64,000 bases of DNA from Planctomycetaceae bacterium (GTDB lineage Bacteria; Planctomycetota; Planctomycetia; Planctomycetales; Planctomycetaceae), in assembly GCA_019636285.1 (NCBI GenBank), contig JAHBXV010000012.1:1-64000 (forward strand). The letters run 5' to 3'. The notes below the pieces were generated by a model. It did no database searches. It worked only from the letters and a program-made list of their open reading frames with translations, and had not been told where the DNA came from. Below are positions 54,775 through 63,014 of this stretch, in pieces. The translations under genes and the position numbers were made by a program. Position 1 is the first letter of the stretch. Each line of letters opens with the position of its first letter.

Positions 54775-56556
54775 TCACTCGTCGTCCCGAACACTGAATT
54801 CGAGCTTCCAGCGTCCCGGTCCGCGGACATTGGCGCACCAGAGTTCCAGCACGCCAAGTTCCGTGATCCTCGCCTGAAAACGGACCGGAACGTAATGCTC
54901 TTCCAACGTATCGTCGGGCGGCAAGGTGGCTTCGAGGGGAGCGGTCTCTTCCAGTTCTTCCTCGTTCCAGGCAGACAGGCGCACGCCGGGTTGGTCGTCC
55001 TTGCGGATCGACGAACTGAAAAACCGGAACTGAGCGGGCTGACCGACTATCAGGCCGATGGGCTCGGCGGGAACATCGAGTTCCGTCCCTTCCTCCATGC
55101 CGTGCGGGACGACGCACAACGCGCGAAGCGGGCGCGGAGCCCCGGGAATGGCCAGCCCGGCGGTTTCGATGCCGATGTAGTAGCCCCGAGCCGTCCCCCC
55201 GCGAATCCGGACTCCGCCATGTTCTTTCGCCCAGGCATAATAGGCGGCGCCGCGAGCGACAGCGTGATCGAGATCGTGCAGACCCTCCAGCGGCTGGGGG
55301 GGCGAATCGGGGAACCAGTCTTTGAGGACATCCAGAATGCGCGATTGCAATTCCGTCGCCTGAAACACCCCGCCATTGAACAGGACGTGCGTTGGGCAAA
55401 GGGACTGATCTTCGGTGCCGTGATGTCTGAGAAACGCCGCCAGATGGCGGGTGATCGCCGTATCGGCTTCGTAGGGAAGTCCGATTTCCTGAAAGCCGGA
55501 GACGCGATTGCGGGAGGGGCGATCGTCCAGTCCGCAACCGGGAAAGAACCCGTCCGAGACAGTGCGCAGCGCGAGGTCGCGTTCCAGGTCGACGGTCACG
55601 GTTCCGCCGATCAGCTTGCTCCCGCGACCCAAGACTGAAATGGGATGCTTCTTCGGACCATCGGCGGTCAGCAGCGTCTCTTTCGCGGTCCGGCAGGCAT
55701 GCCACAGCGAGACCGACTGCCACGGATCGAGGTTGACTCCCTTCTTGGCGAACAGCCCGACGACCGCGTACGCGAGGGCGAGGTCCATGTTGTCGCCGCC
55801 GACCAGCAGGTGATTCCCCACCGCGAGGCGCTCGAGCATCAGTTCGCCGTCTTCTTCTTTCACCTCAACCAGCGTCAGGTCGGTGGTGCCCCCGCCCACG
55901 TCGACGACGAGCAGCGTTTCCCCGACCTTGAGCAGCTTTCTCCAGCGCTCGCCCATCGCCGTCAGCCAGGCGTAGAGGGCGGCCTGCGGTTCTTCCAGCA
56001 AAATGAAATCGGCCGGCAGCCCAGCCTGCATCGCTGCCTCGCGCGTCAACTCCCGCGCGCTGGCATCGAACGAAGCGGGAACGGTCAGCACGACTTTCTG
56101 CCGTGCCAGTGGCGATTGCGGGAAAGCGGCATTCCAGGCGGCGACCAGGTGTTCGAGATACCGCCGCGTCGCCGAGACGGGAGAGATTTTTCCCACCTCG
56201 TCGCCCGCCCCCCAGGGGAGTAGCGCCTGATGACGATCGACCCGGCTGTGACACAACCAGCTCTTGGCCGCCGTCACGGTTCGATCGGGCAATTCGGCAG
56301 ATTGTCGTCGGGCCAGTTCCCCCACCGCGAAGTCGCGATCGGTCGCCCAGGGAAGGTCGTACACCCCGGCGCTTCGGTCGTTGGCGGTCCCCAGCGTCAC
56401 GAACGAAGGAAGCGAATCTCGCGATTCGACGGTCGAGGGGGCCACCAACTGCGGAATCGGCAACAGCGAAACATTCGCGACATCACCCGCCAGCGGCGCG
56501 TAGGCGACGACGCTGTTCGTGGTGCCCAGATCAATACCGACAACAAAATCGCTCAT
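54775..56556 (-). CDS. Hsp70-family protein (non-canonical DnaK)
   Basis: 593 residues. Actin-like ATPase with phosphate-1 'FVVGIDLGTTNSVVAY', phosphate-2 'LLVVDVGGGTTDLTLVEV' and adenosine motif 'HVLFNGGVFQATELQSRI'. The substrate-binding part is shorter and differs from DnaK, so this is one of the divergent Hsp70 families that sit beside DUF2760 genes. Client unknown. Follows the DUF2760 gene by 141 nt. Confidence 0.9.
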   Translation of the reverse strand: MSDFVVGIDLGTTNSVVAYAPLAGDVANVSLLPIPQLVAPSTVESRDSLPSFVTLGTANDRSAGVYDLPWATDRDFAVGELARRQSAELPDRTVTAAKSWLCHSRVDRHQALLPWGAGDEVGKISPVSATRRYLEHLVAAWNAAFPQSPLARQKVVLTVPASFDASARELTREAAMQAGLPADFILLEEPQAALYAWLTAMGERWRKLLKVGETLLVVDVGGGTTDLTLVEVKEEDGELMLERLAVGNHLLVGGDNMDLALAYAVVGLFAKKGVNLDPWQSVSLWHACRTAKETLLTADGPKKHPISVLGRGSKLIGGTVTVDLERDLALRTVSDGFFPGCGLDDRPSRNRVSGFQEIGLPYEADTAITRHLAAFLRHHGTEDQSLCPTHVLFNGGVFQATELQSRILDVLKDWFPDSPPQPLEGLHDLDHAVARGAAYYAWAKEHGGVRIRGGTARGYYIGIETAGLAIPGAPRPLRALCVVPHGMEEGTELDVPAEPIGLIVGQPAQFRFFSSSIRKDDQPGVRLSAWNEEELEETAPLEATLPPDDTLEEHYVPVRFQARITELGVLELWCANVRGPGRWKLEFSVRDDE

Positions 56557-56697
56557 GTTCCATCCACTGGAAGTTCACGCAGGGGCCGTCGGAAAGAAAT
56601 CCGATCGCGCCCAATCCGTTCTGCCGTTGTTTCGTCGGCTTTGATCGCGATACCAGAGTTCCCGACACTGCCCGACCAGGGCCGGCAAGCGTGGCCG

Positions 56698-57246
56698 TCA
56701 CTTCATTTCCACTTCAGCCGGCGACACCACGTGCGCGGCGGCTTCCGTGCCGGTGAAGGTGGGCAGATCGCACCGCGTCGCCAGCCAGCCATGATGCTGA
56801 ACAATACCGGCTCCGCCCTGCGGGCTCACCTTGCCCGTCAATCGATACCGCGCGGGATCGAACCCGGCGGGAAGCTGCACCGCTGCCCCTTCACCTTCGT
56901 CTAACAGGGGGCGGATGCCGAACAGACGGTCGAGCACGGAGCGCGAGTCACGATGGACATCGCGGACAGCCGCGCCAATCTGTTCATCGGTGTAAGGCGT
57001 CAGGTCTTCCTGCAGGAAGTCGATCAGCCGGGCTTCCCGCTGCAAGGTGGCCACCAACGACAGGGCGACGACCTTGGGCGAAGGTCCGGCGGGAACAACC
57101 GGAGCCGGGGGGCTCAGTTTCGGGGGTGCCTCGGAAACCGGTTTCTCGGGCTGGGGCTGTAGCGCGGCGGCGACCCGGTCAGCCACCGCGGAATCCATGA
57201 GGCTGCCGAAAAATGCCCGAAACGCCGTGCCAACCCGACTCACCAT
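56698..57246 (-). CDS. DUF2760 protein
   Basis: About 182 residues. The N-terminus 'VSRVGTAFRAFFGSLMDSAVADRVAAAL' is followed by a Pro-rich linker and 'ALSLVATLQREARLIDFLQEDLTPYTDEQIGAAVRDVHRD', then 'RYRLTGKVSPQGGAGIVQHHGWLA', matching DUF2760. This family is regularly encoded directly upstream of an Hsp70-like gene, as here, suggesting a joint role. AGGAG 5 nt before the ATG at 57246 decides the start over 57267. Confidence 0.88.
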   Translation of the reverse strand: MVSRVGTAFRAFFGSLMDSAVADRVAAALQPQPEKPVSEAPPKLSPPAPVVPAGPSPKVVALSLVATLQREARLIDFLQEDLTPYTDEQIGAAVRDVHRDSRSVLDRLFGIRPLLDEGEGAAVQLPAGFDPARYRLTGKVSPQGGAGIVQHHGWLATRCDLPTFTGTEAAAHVVSPAEVEMK

Positions 57247-57760
57247 GACACTCCTGCTGGATTCCAAATGGAAGCGGCTTCAAAACCATCGGGATGATGG
57301 ATTTTCCGCGTTCGAGGGGAACTTGTCCGAAACGCCCATCCCGTTTTGCAACGCCCTCCACGCAACGGAATTACCTGGCGCGACGCGATTGTCCCCCTGC
57401 CGATTGTTAGTAACGCCGTGGCTTCGCCAAATGTCAACCGACGAACGGCCTGCCGTCGGAAGTCGAGAGCCTGGAGACGAGAGCCGAATGAGAAATCTGG
57501 AAGAATTTCAGCCTCTTCCTCGGCACTCGAATCAATTTGCCGCCATGACATGCCGCGAAGTGGGAAAAGCGATGGCCCTGGTCACCGCTCCGACCCCACT
57601 CGACTTCCGTCCAGTCTCGCATCCAGAACCCCTCGCCGATCGGCCCTGTTTGTGATTTCGGAGCGGCCCGTGGTCAGGTGGGCCGTTTAACGCTACAATC
57701 ACAGCCACTGTCGGCGCGGCGGGCGCCGGGATCGATCACGGGATTTGGGGAAAGTGGTTT
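57247..57760. other. Intergenic region with infA promoter; no gene seen
   Basis: 514 nt between the divergent DUF2760 and infA genes. Apart from a likely infA promoter near 57671-57699 and a short family-D-like GTCGAGAGCC near 57468, I see no gene or repeat. Confidence 0.5.
57671..57699 (+). promoter_or_regulatory. Probable sigma70-type promoter of infA
   Basis: TGGTCA (57671-57676; 4 of 6 to TTGACA) and TACAAT (57694-57699) separated by 17 bp, 61 nt before the infA ATG. Confidence 0.4.
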
Positions 57761-57979
57761 ATGGCCAAAGAAGAGGCCATCGAGGTTGAAGGAGACGTCG
57801 TCGAAGCGTTGGCGAACACGCAGTTTCGGGTCGTGCTCACCAACGGTCACGAAGTGCTGGCGCACGTCGCGGGCAAGATGCGGAAGAACTTTATCCGTAT
57901 CGTCCCCGGCGATCGCGTCGTCGTCGAAGTTTCGCCGTACGACCTGAATCGCGGGCGAATCATCTATCGCGAGCGGTAA
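57761..57979 (+). CDS. infA: Translation initiation factor IF-1
   Basis: 72 residues: '[20 protein letters not shown]', '[41 protein letters not shown]' and 'RGRIIYRER', a complete S1/OB-fold IF-1. It binds the 30S A-site during initiation. It is a single-gene unit here, not linked to ribosomal protein genes. The GGGGAAAGTGG before the ATG provides a purine-rich ribosome site. Confidence 0.97.
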   Translation: MAKEEAIEVEGDVVEALANTQFRVVLTNGHEVLAHVAGKMRKNFIRIVPGDRVVVEVSPYDLNRGRIIYRER

Positions 57980-58024
57980 CCGCTTGTGGCTCGCGCCGTC
58001 GGGGTCACGGGCCCCGGTCGAGAA

Positions 58025-58957
58025 TCAGGTGGGCGACTTCAAGTGGCGGTCGAACCATGAGAGGGTTCGTTGCCACATCGCCTCCGACAGGACGTGCCCC
58101 ACGCCCGGCTCGATGAAGGCCGAAAAATTGTCCCCGGCCGACTGGTCCTTGTAGCTCTGCTCGATCTTCTGAATCGCGGCCGGCAGATCGGCGACCGGCG
58201 AACCACCATCGGTCTCGCCAAAGTTAAGCAGCAGCGGCTTCGGGGCAATTGCCGCGACGACCGCCGGTGTATCCCCCAGCCGTTCCAGTCCCGGCACGAA
58301 GTTCGGGAAACAATGGAGCATCCCTTCGCGGTGGATGCCCGCATAGGTTGGCAGGCAGCAGTTGCCGACCAGGCAGCGAATTCGCGGTTCCCACGGGCCG
58401 ACCAGCCAGGTGCAGGTGCTCCCCATCGAGTGCCCGTAACATCCCAGTCGCGCGGCATCGACCTCGGCTCGCGTGACCAGGAAATCGACGGCTCGCCGCA
58501 TGTCGAGAATGTACTTCCAGGCCAGGCACTTTCCGTCGACGACGTACTTCAGGAACTCGAAGCGCTCGTAGTTCCCGCCGGCCAGCTTCGGGTGTCGGCG
58601 GTCCTCGAAACAGAGTGCGTCCGGACAGAGCGTAATGTAGCCGCGCTTCGCGAGGGCGAGGCCGGTGTGATGCATGGGGTTGCCAGCCAGGCCGGCTGGC
58701 TCGCTCTTGCCAAGGTGCCATTCCCCGTTGTGCTGATGCCAGACGAGGACTCCCGCCCGCTTCTTGTTCTCCGCGGAGTCGGGAGGCAGCAGCAGCCAGG
58801 CACTGACCCGTTCGCCGGGCTCGACCTCATACGACCAGAGCTGCAACGTGATGTCGTCGATCTTGCGGGTTTCGACGAGCGCCGCGTGCAGCGGACCGGG
58901 CTCCGGCCAGGGACCGCCTAGACAGGTTTGCAGGGCATTCAGAAAGTCTGTCGCCAT
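58025..58957 (-). CDS. Alpha/beta hydrolase (dienelactone hydrolase/acetyl-xylan-esterase-like)
   Basis: About 310 residues. 'RAGVLVWHQHNGEWHLGKSEPAG' oxyanion region, nucleophile in 'LGCYGHSMGSTCTWL', later Asp in 'LLNFGETDGGSP' and His in 'IEPGVGHVLSE'. A cytoplasmic esterase or lactonase-like protein; substrate unknown. GAAGGG lies 8 nt before the ATG at 58957, and the frame further upstream overlaps ppk, so I reject the longer form. It starts 35 nt after the ppk stop, in the same direction. Confidence 0.82.
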   Translation of the reverse strand: MATDFLNALQTCLGGPWPEPGPLHAALVETRKIDDITLQLWSYEVEPGERVSAWLLLPPDSAENKKRAGVLVWHQHNGEWHLGKSEPAGLAGNPMHHTGLALAKRGYITLCPDALCFEDRRHPKLAGGNYERFEFLKYVVDGKCLAWKYILDMRRAVDFLVTRAEVDAARLGCYGHSMGSTCTWLVGPWEPRIRCLVGNCCLPTYAGIHREGMLHCFPNFVPGLERLGDTPAVVAAIAPKPLLLNFGETDGGSPVADLPAAIQKIEQSYKDQSAGDNFSAFIEPGVGHVLSEAMWQRTLSWFDRHLKSPT

Positions 58958-58992
58958 ATCTTTGCCCTTCGTGTTTTTATGACGGCCTGAGC

Positions 58993-61107
58993 TTAATCCT
59001 CGTCCTGATGCGAGCGATGCGGAACGAACATGGTCGGCGAAAAGGCATCGGGATCGCGAGCCGCTTCCACGGCCCGGCGGTAGAGCACTTCCTGGCTGCG
59101 GATCGGCTCCTGCGTCGCCGAGCGGGTCGCGGGAATATAGCGGCCGTCCGACTCCAGACGCCACGCCCGGACGTTGTCCTGCAGGTGAATGCGGAGGATC
59201 GACATCAGCTTCTGGCGCGCGGTCGCGTCTTCGACCGGAACCAGGAGCTCCAGCCGTCGATCGAGATTGCGGGGCATCCAGTCCGCACTGGAGATGAAGA
59301 GCCGTTCGTCGCCTCCATGATAGAAGTACAGGATGCGGCTGTGTTCCAGGAACCGGTCGATCACGCTGGTGACGGTGATGTTCTCGCTGAGTCCTGGAAC
59401 GCCGGGTTTCAGGCAGCAGATTCCACGGACATTCAGGCGAATGCGAACGCCAGCCTGTGACGCGCGGTACAGCGCCTCGATCATGCGTTCATCCAACAGC
59501 GCATTCAGCTTGGCCAGAATCTTGGCCTTCTGCCCCTGCTTGCGCCGCTGGGTCTCCGCATCGATCATTTCCAGCAAGCGGTCTCGCAATCCGAGCGGAG
59601 CCGCATCGATCTTGCGGAATCGTTCGGGTTGAGAATACCCCGTGACCGCGTTGAAGAACGAGGTGGCGTCCGAACCCAGGTCTTCGTCGCACGTCAACAG
59701 GCTGACGTCGCTGTAGAGCCGCGACGTCATCTCGTTGTAGTTACCGGTTCCGAAGTGGACGTAGCGCTGTATGCCGTGCGGCTCGCGACGAACGATCAGG
59801 CAAAGTTTCGCGTGGGTCTTGAGCGATTTGACCCCATAAATCACCTGGACATCCGCCCGTTCCAGATCGCGAGCCCACTCGATGTTGCGGGCTTCGTCAA
59901 ATCGTGCTTTGAGCTCGACCACCGCCGTGACGTACTTGCCATTCTGCGAGGCGCGTTTCAGGGCGGCCACGATCGGGCTGCGGGCACTGGTGCGGTACAG
60001 AGTCTGCTTGATCGCGAGGACGTCCGGGTCGTCTGCTGCTTCCTCGATCAGCCGGACCACCGGCTCGAACGATTCGTACGGGTGATACAGCAGAACGTCC
60101 TTGCGGGCGATCGTCTGAAACATGACTTCCGACGGATCGACCTGCGGACTGGAAACCGGTGGCCACGGTTCGTCCCGGAGGTGCTCGAAACCGGACAGGT
60201 CGGTCAGCCGCATGAAGGCCGAGAGATCGAGCGGCCCCTCCTGCCGGAAGATCCAGTCGTCCTCGACATCCAGCGCCTCTTGGAGAAATGCGAGGAGTTC
60301 CTCGCTGGCCGATCGATCCACTTCGAGGCGGACGCAGTCACCCTGCCGCCTGGCATCGAGCACTTCCTGCATGCCGGCCATCAGATCGAACGCCTGGTCT
60401 TCCCGCAGCTCGACGTCGGCATTCCGCGTGATCCGCATGGGAACGCATTCGAGAATCGTTTCACCGGGGAAAAAGCGATCCAGGTGCAACCGGATCAGAT
60501 CTTCCGCCAGCAGGTAGCAATACCCCGAGTCGGCCGGCAATGTCACGAACCGCAAACGCGACGGACCGAACGGAATGAGCGCGATGCGATGGGCTTCGTC
60601 CGGTTCAACCGGCTGCAAGCGGACCGCGAGGCACAGTTTGAGGTTTTGCAGGAGCGGCAGGTCTTCTGGTCGCGGGATGGCGATTGGCGTGAAGATCGGC
60701 AGGACTTCTTCCAGAAAGACCTGCGACGCGATCCGCCGCTGCGTCTGGTTGAGTTCCTGGGGATTGAGACGGCGAATGCCGACCTTGGCGAGGGCCGGCT
60801 CCAGTTCTTCGGACAGCATTCGATACTGCGTTCGCATCAGCTCGCGCAGGCGGACGGACAGCGCCTTGAGCTGATCGCAGGGGAGCAGTCCCGCGGGGTC
60901 GGCCCGGTGGCCGTCGGACCGGGCCAGCAGTTGCAGGCTGCCGATGCGGACCATGGTGAATTCGTCGAGATTCGAGGCGCTGATGCCCAGAAACTTGAGC
61001 CGCTCCAGGAGCGGCAGGTTCTCATCGCCGGCCTGGGCGAGAACCCGCTGATCGAATTCCAGCCAGCTCAGTTCGCGGTTGAAAAAACGGGTACTTGGCT
61101 CGGACAT
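58993..61107 (-). CDS. ppk: Polyphosphate kinase 1
   Basis: About 704 residues. N-terminal 'FFNRELSWLEFDQRVLAQA', then 'FLGISASNLDEFTMVRI', and the PLD-like catalytic halves with the autophosphorylated His in 'SLKTHAKLCLIVRRE' and second His in 'RILYFYHGGDERLFISSADWMPRNLDRR'. It makes polyphosphate from ATP at the membrane. Start 'MSEPSTRFFNREL' at 61107 fits the family; the extra residues to 61140 do not. No ppx gene is adjacent. Confidence 0.96.
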   Translation of the reverse strand: MSEPSTRFFNRELSWLEFDQRVLAQAGDENLPLLERLKFLGISASNLDEFTMVRIGSLQLLARSDGHRADPAGLLPCDQLKALSVRLRELMRTQYRMLSEELEPALAKVGIRRLNPQELNQTQRRIASQVFLEEVLPIFTPIAIPRPEDLPLLQNLKLCLAVRLQPVEPDEAHRIALIPFGPSRLRFVTLPADSGYCYLLAEDLIRLHLDRFFPGETILECVPMRITRNADVELREDQAFDLMAGMQEVLDARRQGDCVRLEVDRSASEELLAFLQEALDVEDDWIFRQEGPLDLSAFMRLTDLSGFEHLRDEPWPPVSSPQVDPSEVMFQTIARKDVLLYHPYESFEPVVRLIEEAADDPDVLAIKQTLYRTSARSPIVAALKRASQNGKYVTAVVELKARFDEARNIEWARDLERADVQVIYGVKSLKTHAKLCLIVRREPHGIQRYVHFGTGNYNEMTSRLYSDVSLLTCDEDLGSDATSFFNAVTGYSQPERFRKIDAAPLGLRDRLLEMIDAETQRRKQGQKAKILAKLNALLDERMIEALYRASQAGVRIRLNVRGICCLKPGVPGLSENITVTSVIDRFLEHSRILYFYHGGDERLFISSADWMPRNLDRRLELLVPVEDATARQKLMSILRIHLQDNVRAWRLESDGRYIPATRSATQEPIRSQEVLYRRAVEAARDPDAFSPTMFVPHRSHQDED

Positions 61108-61254
61108 ATCGACGTGGCGCGATCGCCCCCTCCGAAACAATTGAGATGACTGACAGCGGAACCCACGAATCGACCGACCCGCGAGAACCCGTTCAGTAGC
61201 ATAACCGTTCGGATCGGCCCCGTCCCGCGAACGGTTCGGGGCAACTCATACTCG

Positions 61255-61360
61255 TGCCCCGGCTCCGCCTGGGCAAGCCAGGCCACCGAGGCTCTGTCTC
61301 GTGCAAAGTTGAGTGAGACGAAGCCTCAAATAGAAACGATCCCAGGCGGAGCCTGGGATC
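61255..61360. repeat. Pair of CCCAGGC-gga-GCCTGGG hairpins
   Basis: 61338-61360 is a perfect 10-bp hairpin (GATCCCAGGC, GGA, GCCTGGGATC). 61255-61275 is a related TGCCCCGGC-TCC-GCCTGGGCA with one mismatch. The first lies 19 nt after the aminotransferase stop and, read leftward, is followed by GTTTC, so it may help end that transcript. Confidence 0.7.
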
Positions 61361-61378
61361 GAGAGACCAACTTTCACC

Positions 61379-62821
61379 TCACGCGTTCGCGATCAGCGGC
61401 GCCGTCAGGCGCGAGGCCGTTCGTGTCAGGATGCGGTAGCAGAGTTCCAGCGAGTGGATCGCTTCGTCGCGGGTGATGGTGAGGGGCGGGCTGACTCGCA
61501 GCACTTTGCCGGCAAGTGCTCCCAGGAAGTGAATCCCCACGCCGTCTTCACCCAGGTAGCAATCCCGCACGATCTCGGCAGCGACATCGGCGGCGGAATG
61601 GTCGCCGATCCCCTGGCATTCGATGCCAAACACCATTCCTTCGCCGCGCACGCGGGCGATGAGCCCGGTTTCCTTGAGGCGGTCAAGTCCCTGGAAGAAC
61701 AGTGGCGTCAGTGTCGCGGCGTGGCCGAGGATGTCTTCGCCCTCGAACTCATCGAGCGTAGCGAGCACGGCTGCCGACGAAATCGGGTTCGCGCTCCACG
61801 TGTCTGAGGCTTCACCGTACTTGAGCGCGGCGGCCACCCCACGATTGAGAGCCACGGCGGCCACCGGAACGCCGTTCCCCAGGCCCTTGCCGAGAATGAC
61901 CATGTCGGGTTCGACTTCGTACTTTTCGAAGGCGTACATCTTGCCGGTGCGGCCGAAGTTCGCCTGCACTTCGTCGAAGAGGAAGAGCAGGTCGTTTTCG
62001 CGGCAGAACGACTGCAAGAGATGATGGTAGGCGACCGGCGGATGATAGCTTCCCCCGCCCCCCAGGTAGGGCTCGGTGATGAGGCAAGTCAGCCGGCGTC
62101 CGAACTGATGCTTGAGAGCCGCCAGTTCGTTGGCCACGTACGAGAAATCGAGCCCCGAGAAATCGAAGGAATGATCGGCGATTTCGGTCATCGGGAAGCT
62201 GATGAATCGCACGCGAGGATCGCGTTCGGCATCCTTCTCGGAGCCGGTCACCGCGTTGGAAAGCCCCTTCTTGCCATGGAACCCAAAGCGGGTGGCAAGA
62301 ATCATGTCGCGGGTACGGTCGCGGGCCAGCGATGCCCACAGGGCCTTCTGAATCCCCTCGGAGCCGGAAGCAGCCCACATGATGGTGTCCAGCCGCTTGC
62401 CGCCCTTCGCCTTCTGAAGACTGCTCACCAGACGTTCCACGGCCCGGGTCTCAACCGGGGTAACGCCGTTGTAGGCCGTCATCGTGACGGCGGGAACGTA
62501 TTCGCCAGCCTTGGCCGCTTCACCGCCAAAGAATTCGGGACGCCAACCCATGTAACGGCCGAACCGCTGCATCCAGCGCTTGGGATTATGACCGAGGTTC
62601 GCAACGAGAACGCCGGACGAATAGTCGTACAACCGGCGACCTTCCGGTGTCACGTGAAAGGTACCCTCGGAGTGGTCGAAGACCGCCTGGGTGGGCGTGT
62701 AGGTTCGCAGAGCCAGCGGTTCGTGTTGGCGAACGACCGATCGGGCCGCGTTCGAGGCGGTTTCGCCGGCAAACTGAATGGCGGGAGAAGCATCGGCACC
62801 GGGAACAGTCGTCGCGGCCAT
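61379..62821 (-). CDS. Class III pyridoxal-phosphate aminotransferase
   Basis: About 480 residues. Fold-type I class III features: 'DYSSGVLVANLGHNPKR', 'IMWAASGSEGIQKALWASLARDRTRD', 'LLFLFDEVQANFGRTGKMYAFE', PLP-Lys in 'MVILGKGLGNGVPVAAVAL' and 'TWSANPISSAAVLATL'. It resembles omega-amino acid/acetylornithine-type aminotransferases; the amino donor is not readable. AAAGGA 6-7 nt before the ATG at 62821 fixes the start; the frame is open to 62920. Confidence 0.9.
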   Translation of the reverse strand: MAATTVPGADASPAIQFAGETASNAARSVVRQHEPLALRTYTPTQAVFDHSEGTFHVTPEGRRLYDYSSGVLVANLGHNPKRWMQRFGRYMGWRPEFFGGEAAKAGEYVPAVTMTAYNGVTPVETRAVERLVSSLQKAKGGKRLDTIMWAASGSEGIQKALWASLARDRTRDMILATRFGFHGKKGLSNAVTGSEKDAERDPRVRFISFPMTEIADHSFDFSGLDFSYVANELAALKHQFGRRLTCLITEPYLGGGGSYHPPVAYHHLLQSFCRENDLLFLFDEVQANFGRTGKMYAFEKYEVEPDMVILGKGLGNGVPVAAVALNRGVAAALKYGEASDTWSANPISSAAVLATLDEFEGEDILGHAATLTPLFFQGLDRLKETGLIARVRGEGMVFGIECQGIGDHSAADVAAEIVRDCYLGEDGVGIHFLGALAGKVLRVSPPLTITRDEAIHSLELCYRILTRTASRLTAPLIANA

Positions 62822-63014
62822 GAGATTCCTTTGAAGTCGCGGTTTCACGCTTTCGAGGAGCAATTGTGCCGAGTTCAAACGATTCGCGCCCGGCACAACG
62901 GCTGAAATGGTATTGGCCAACGTCGCGCACGACTAGCGCGTCCGTTGACCAATACTGATACTTTTCTGATCCGCCAGCCGTCAGGACCGGCGAATTCCGC
63001 ACCAACTTTCCCGA

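Noticed and set aside
59629-61149. 506-codon rightward frame opposite ppk
   Set aside because: Antisense shadow of ppk, whose catalytic histidines are intact on the minus strand.
61338-61360. Hairpin after the aminotransferase gene as a definite terminator
   Set aside because: The stem is perfect but the following leftward sequence GTTTCTATTTG is a weak T-run, and a related hairpin lies nearby, so I list it as a repeat.
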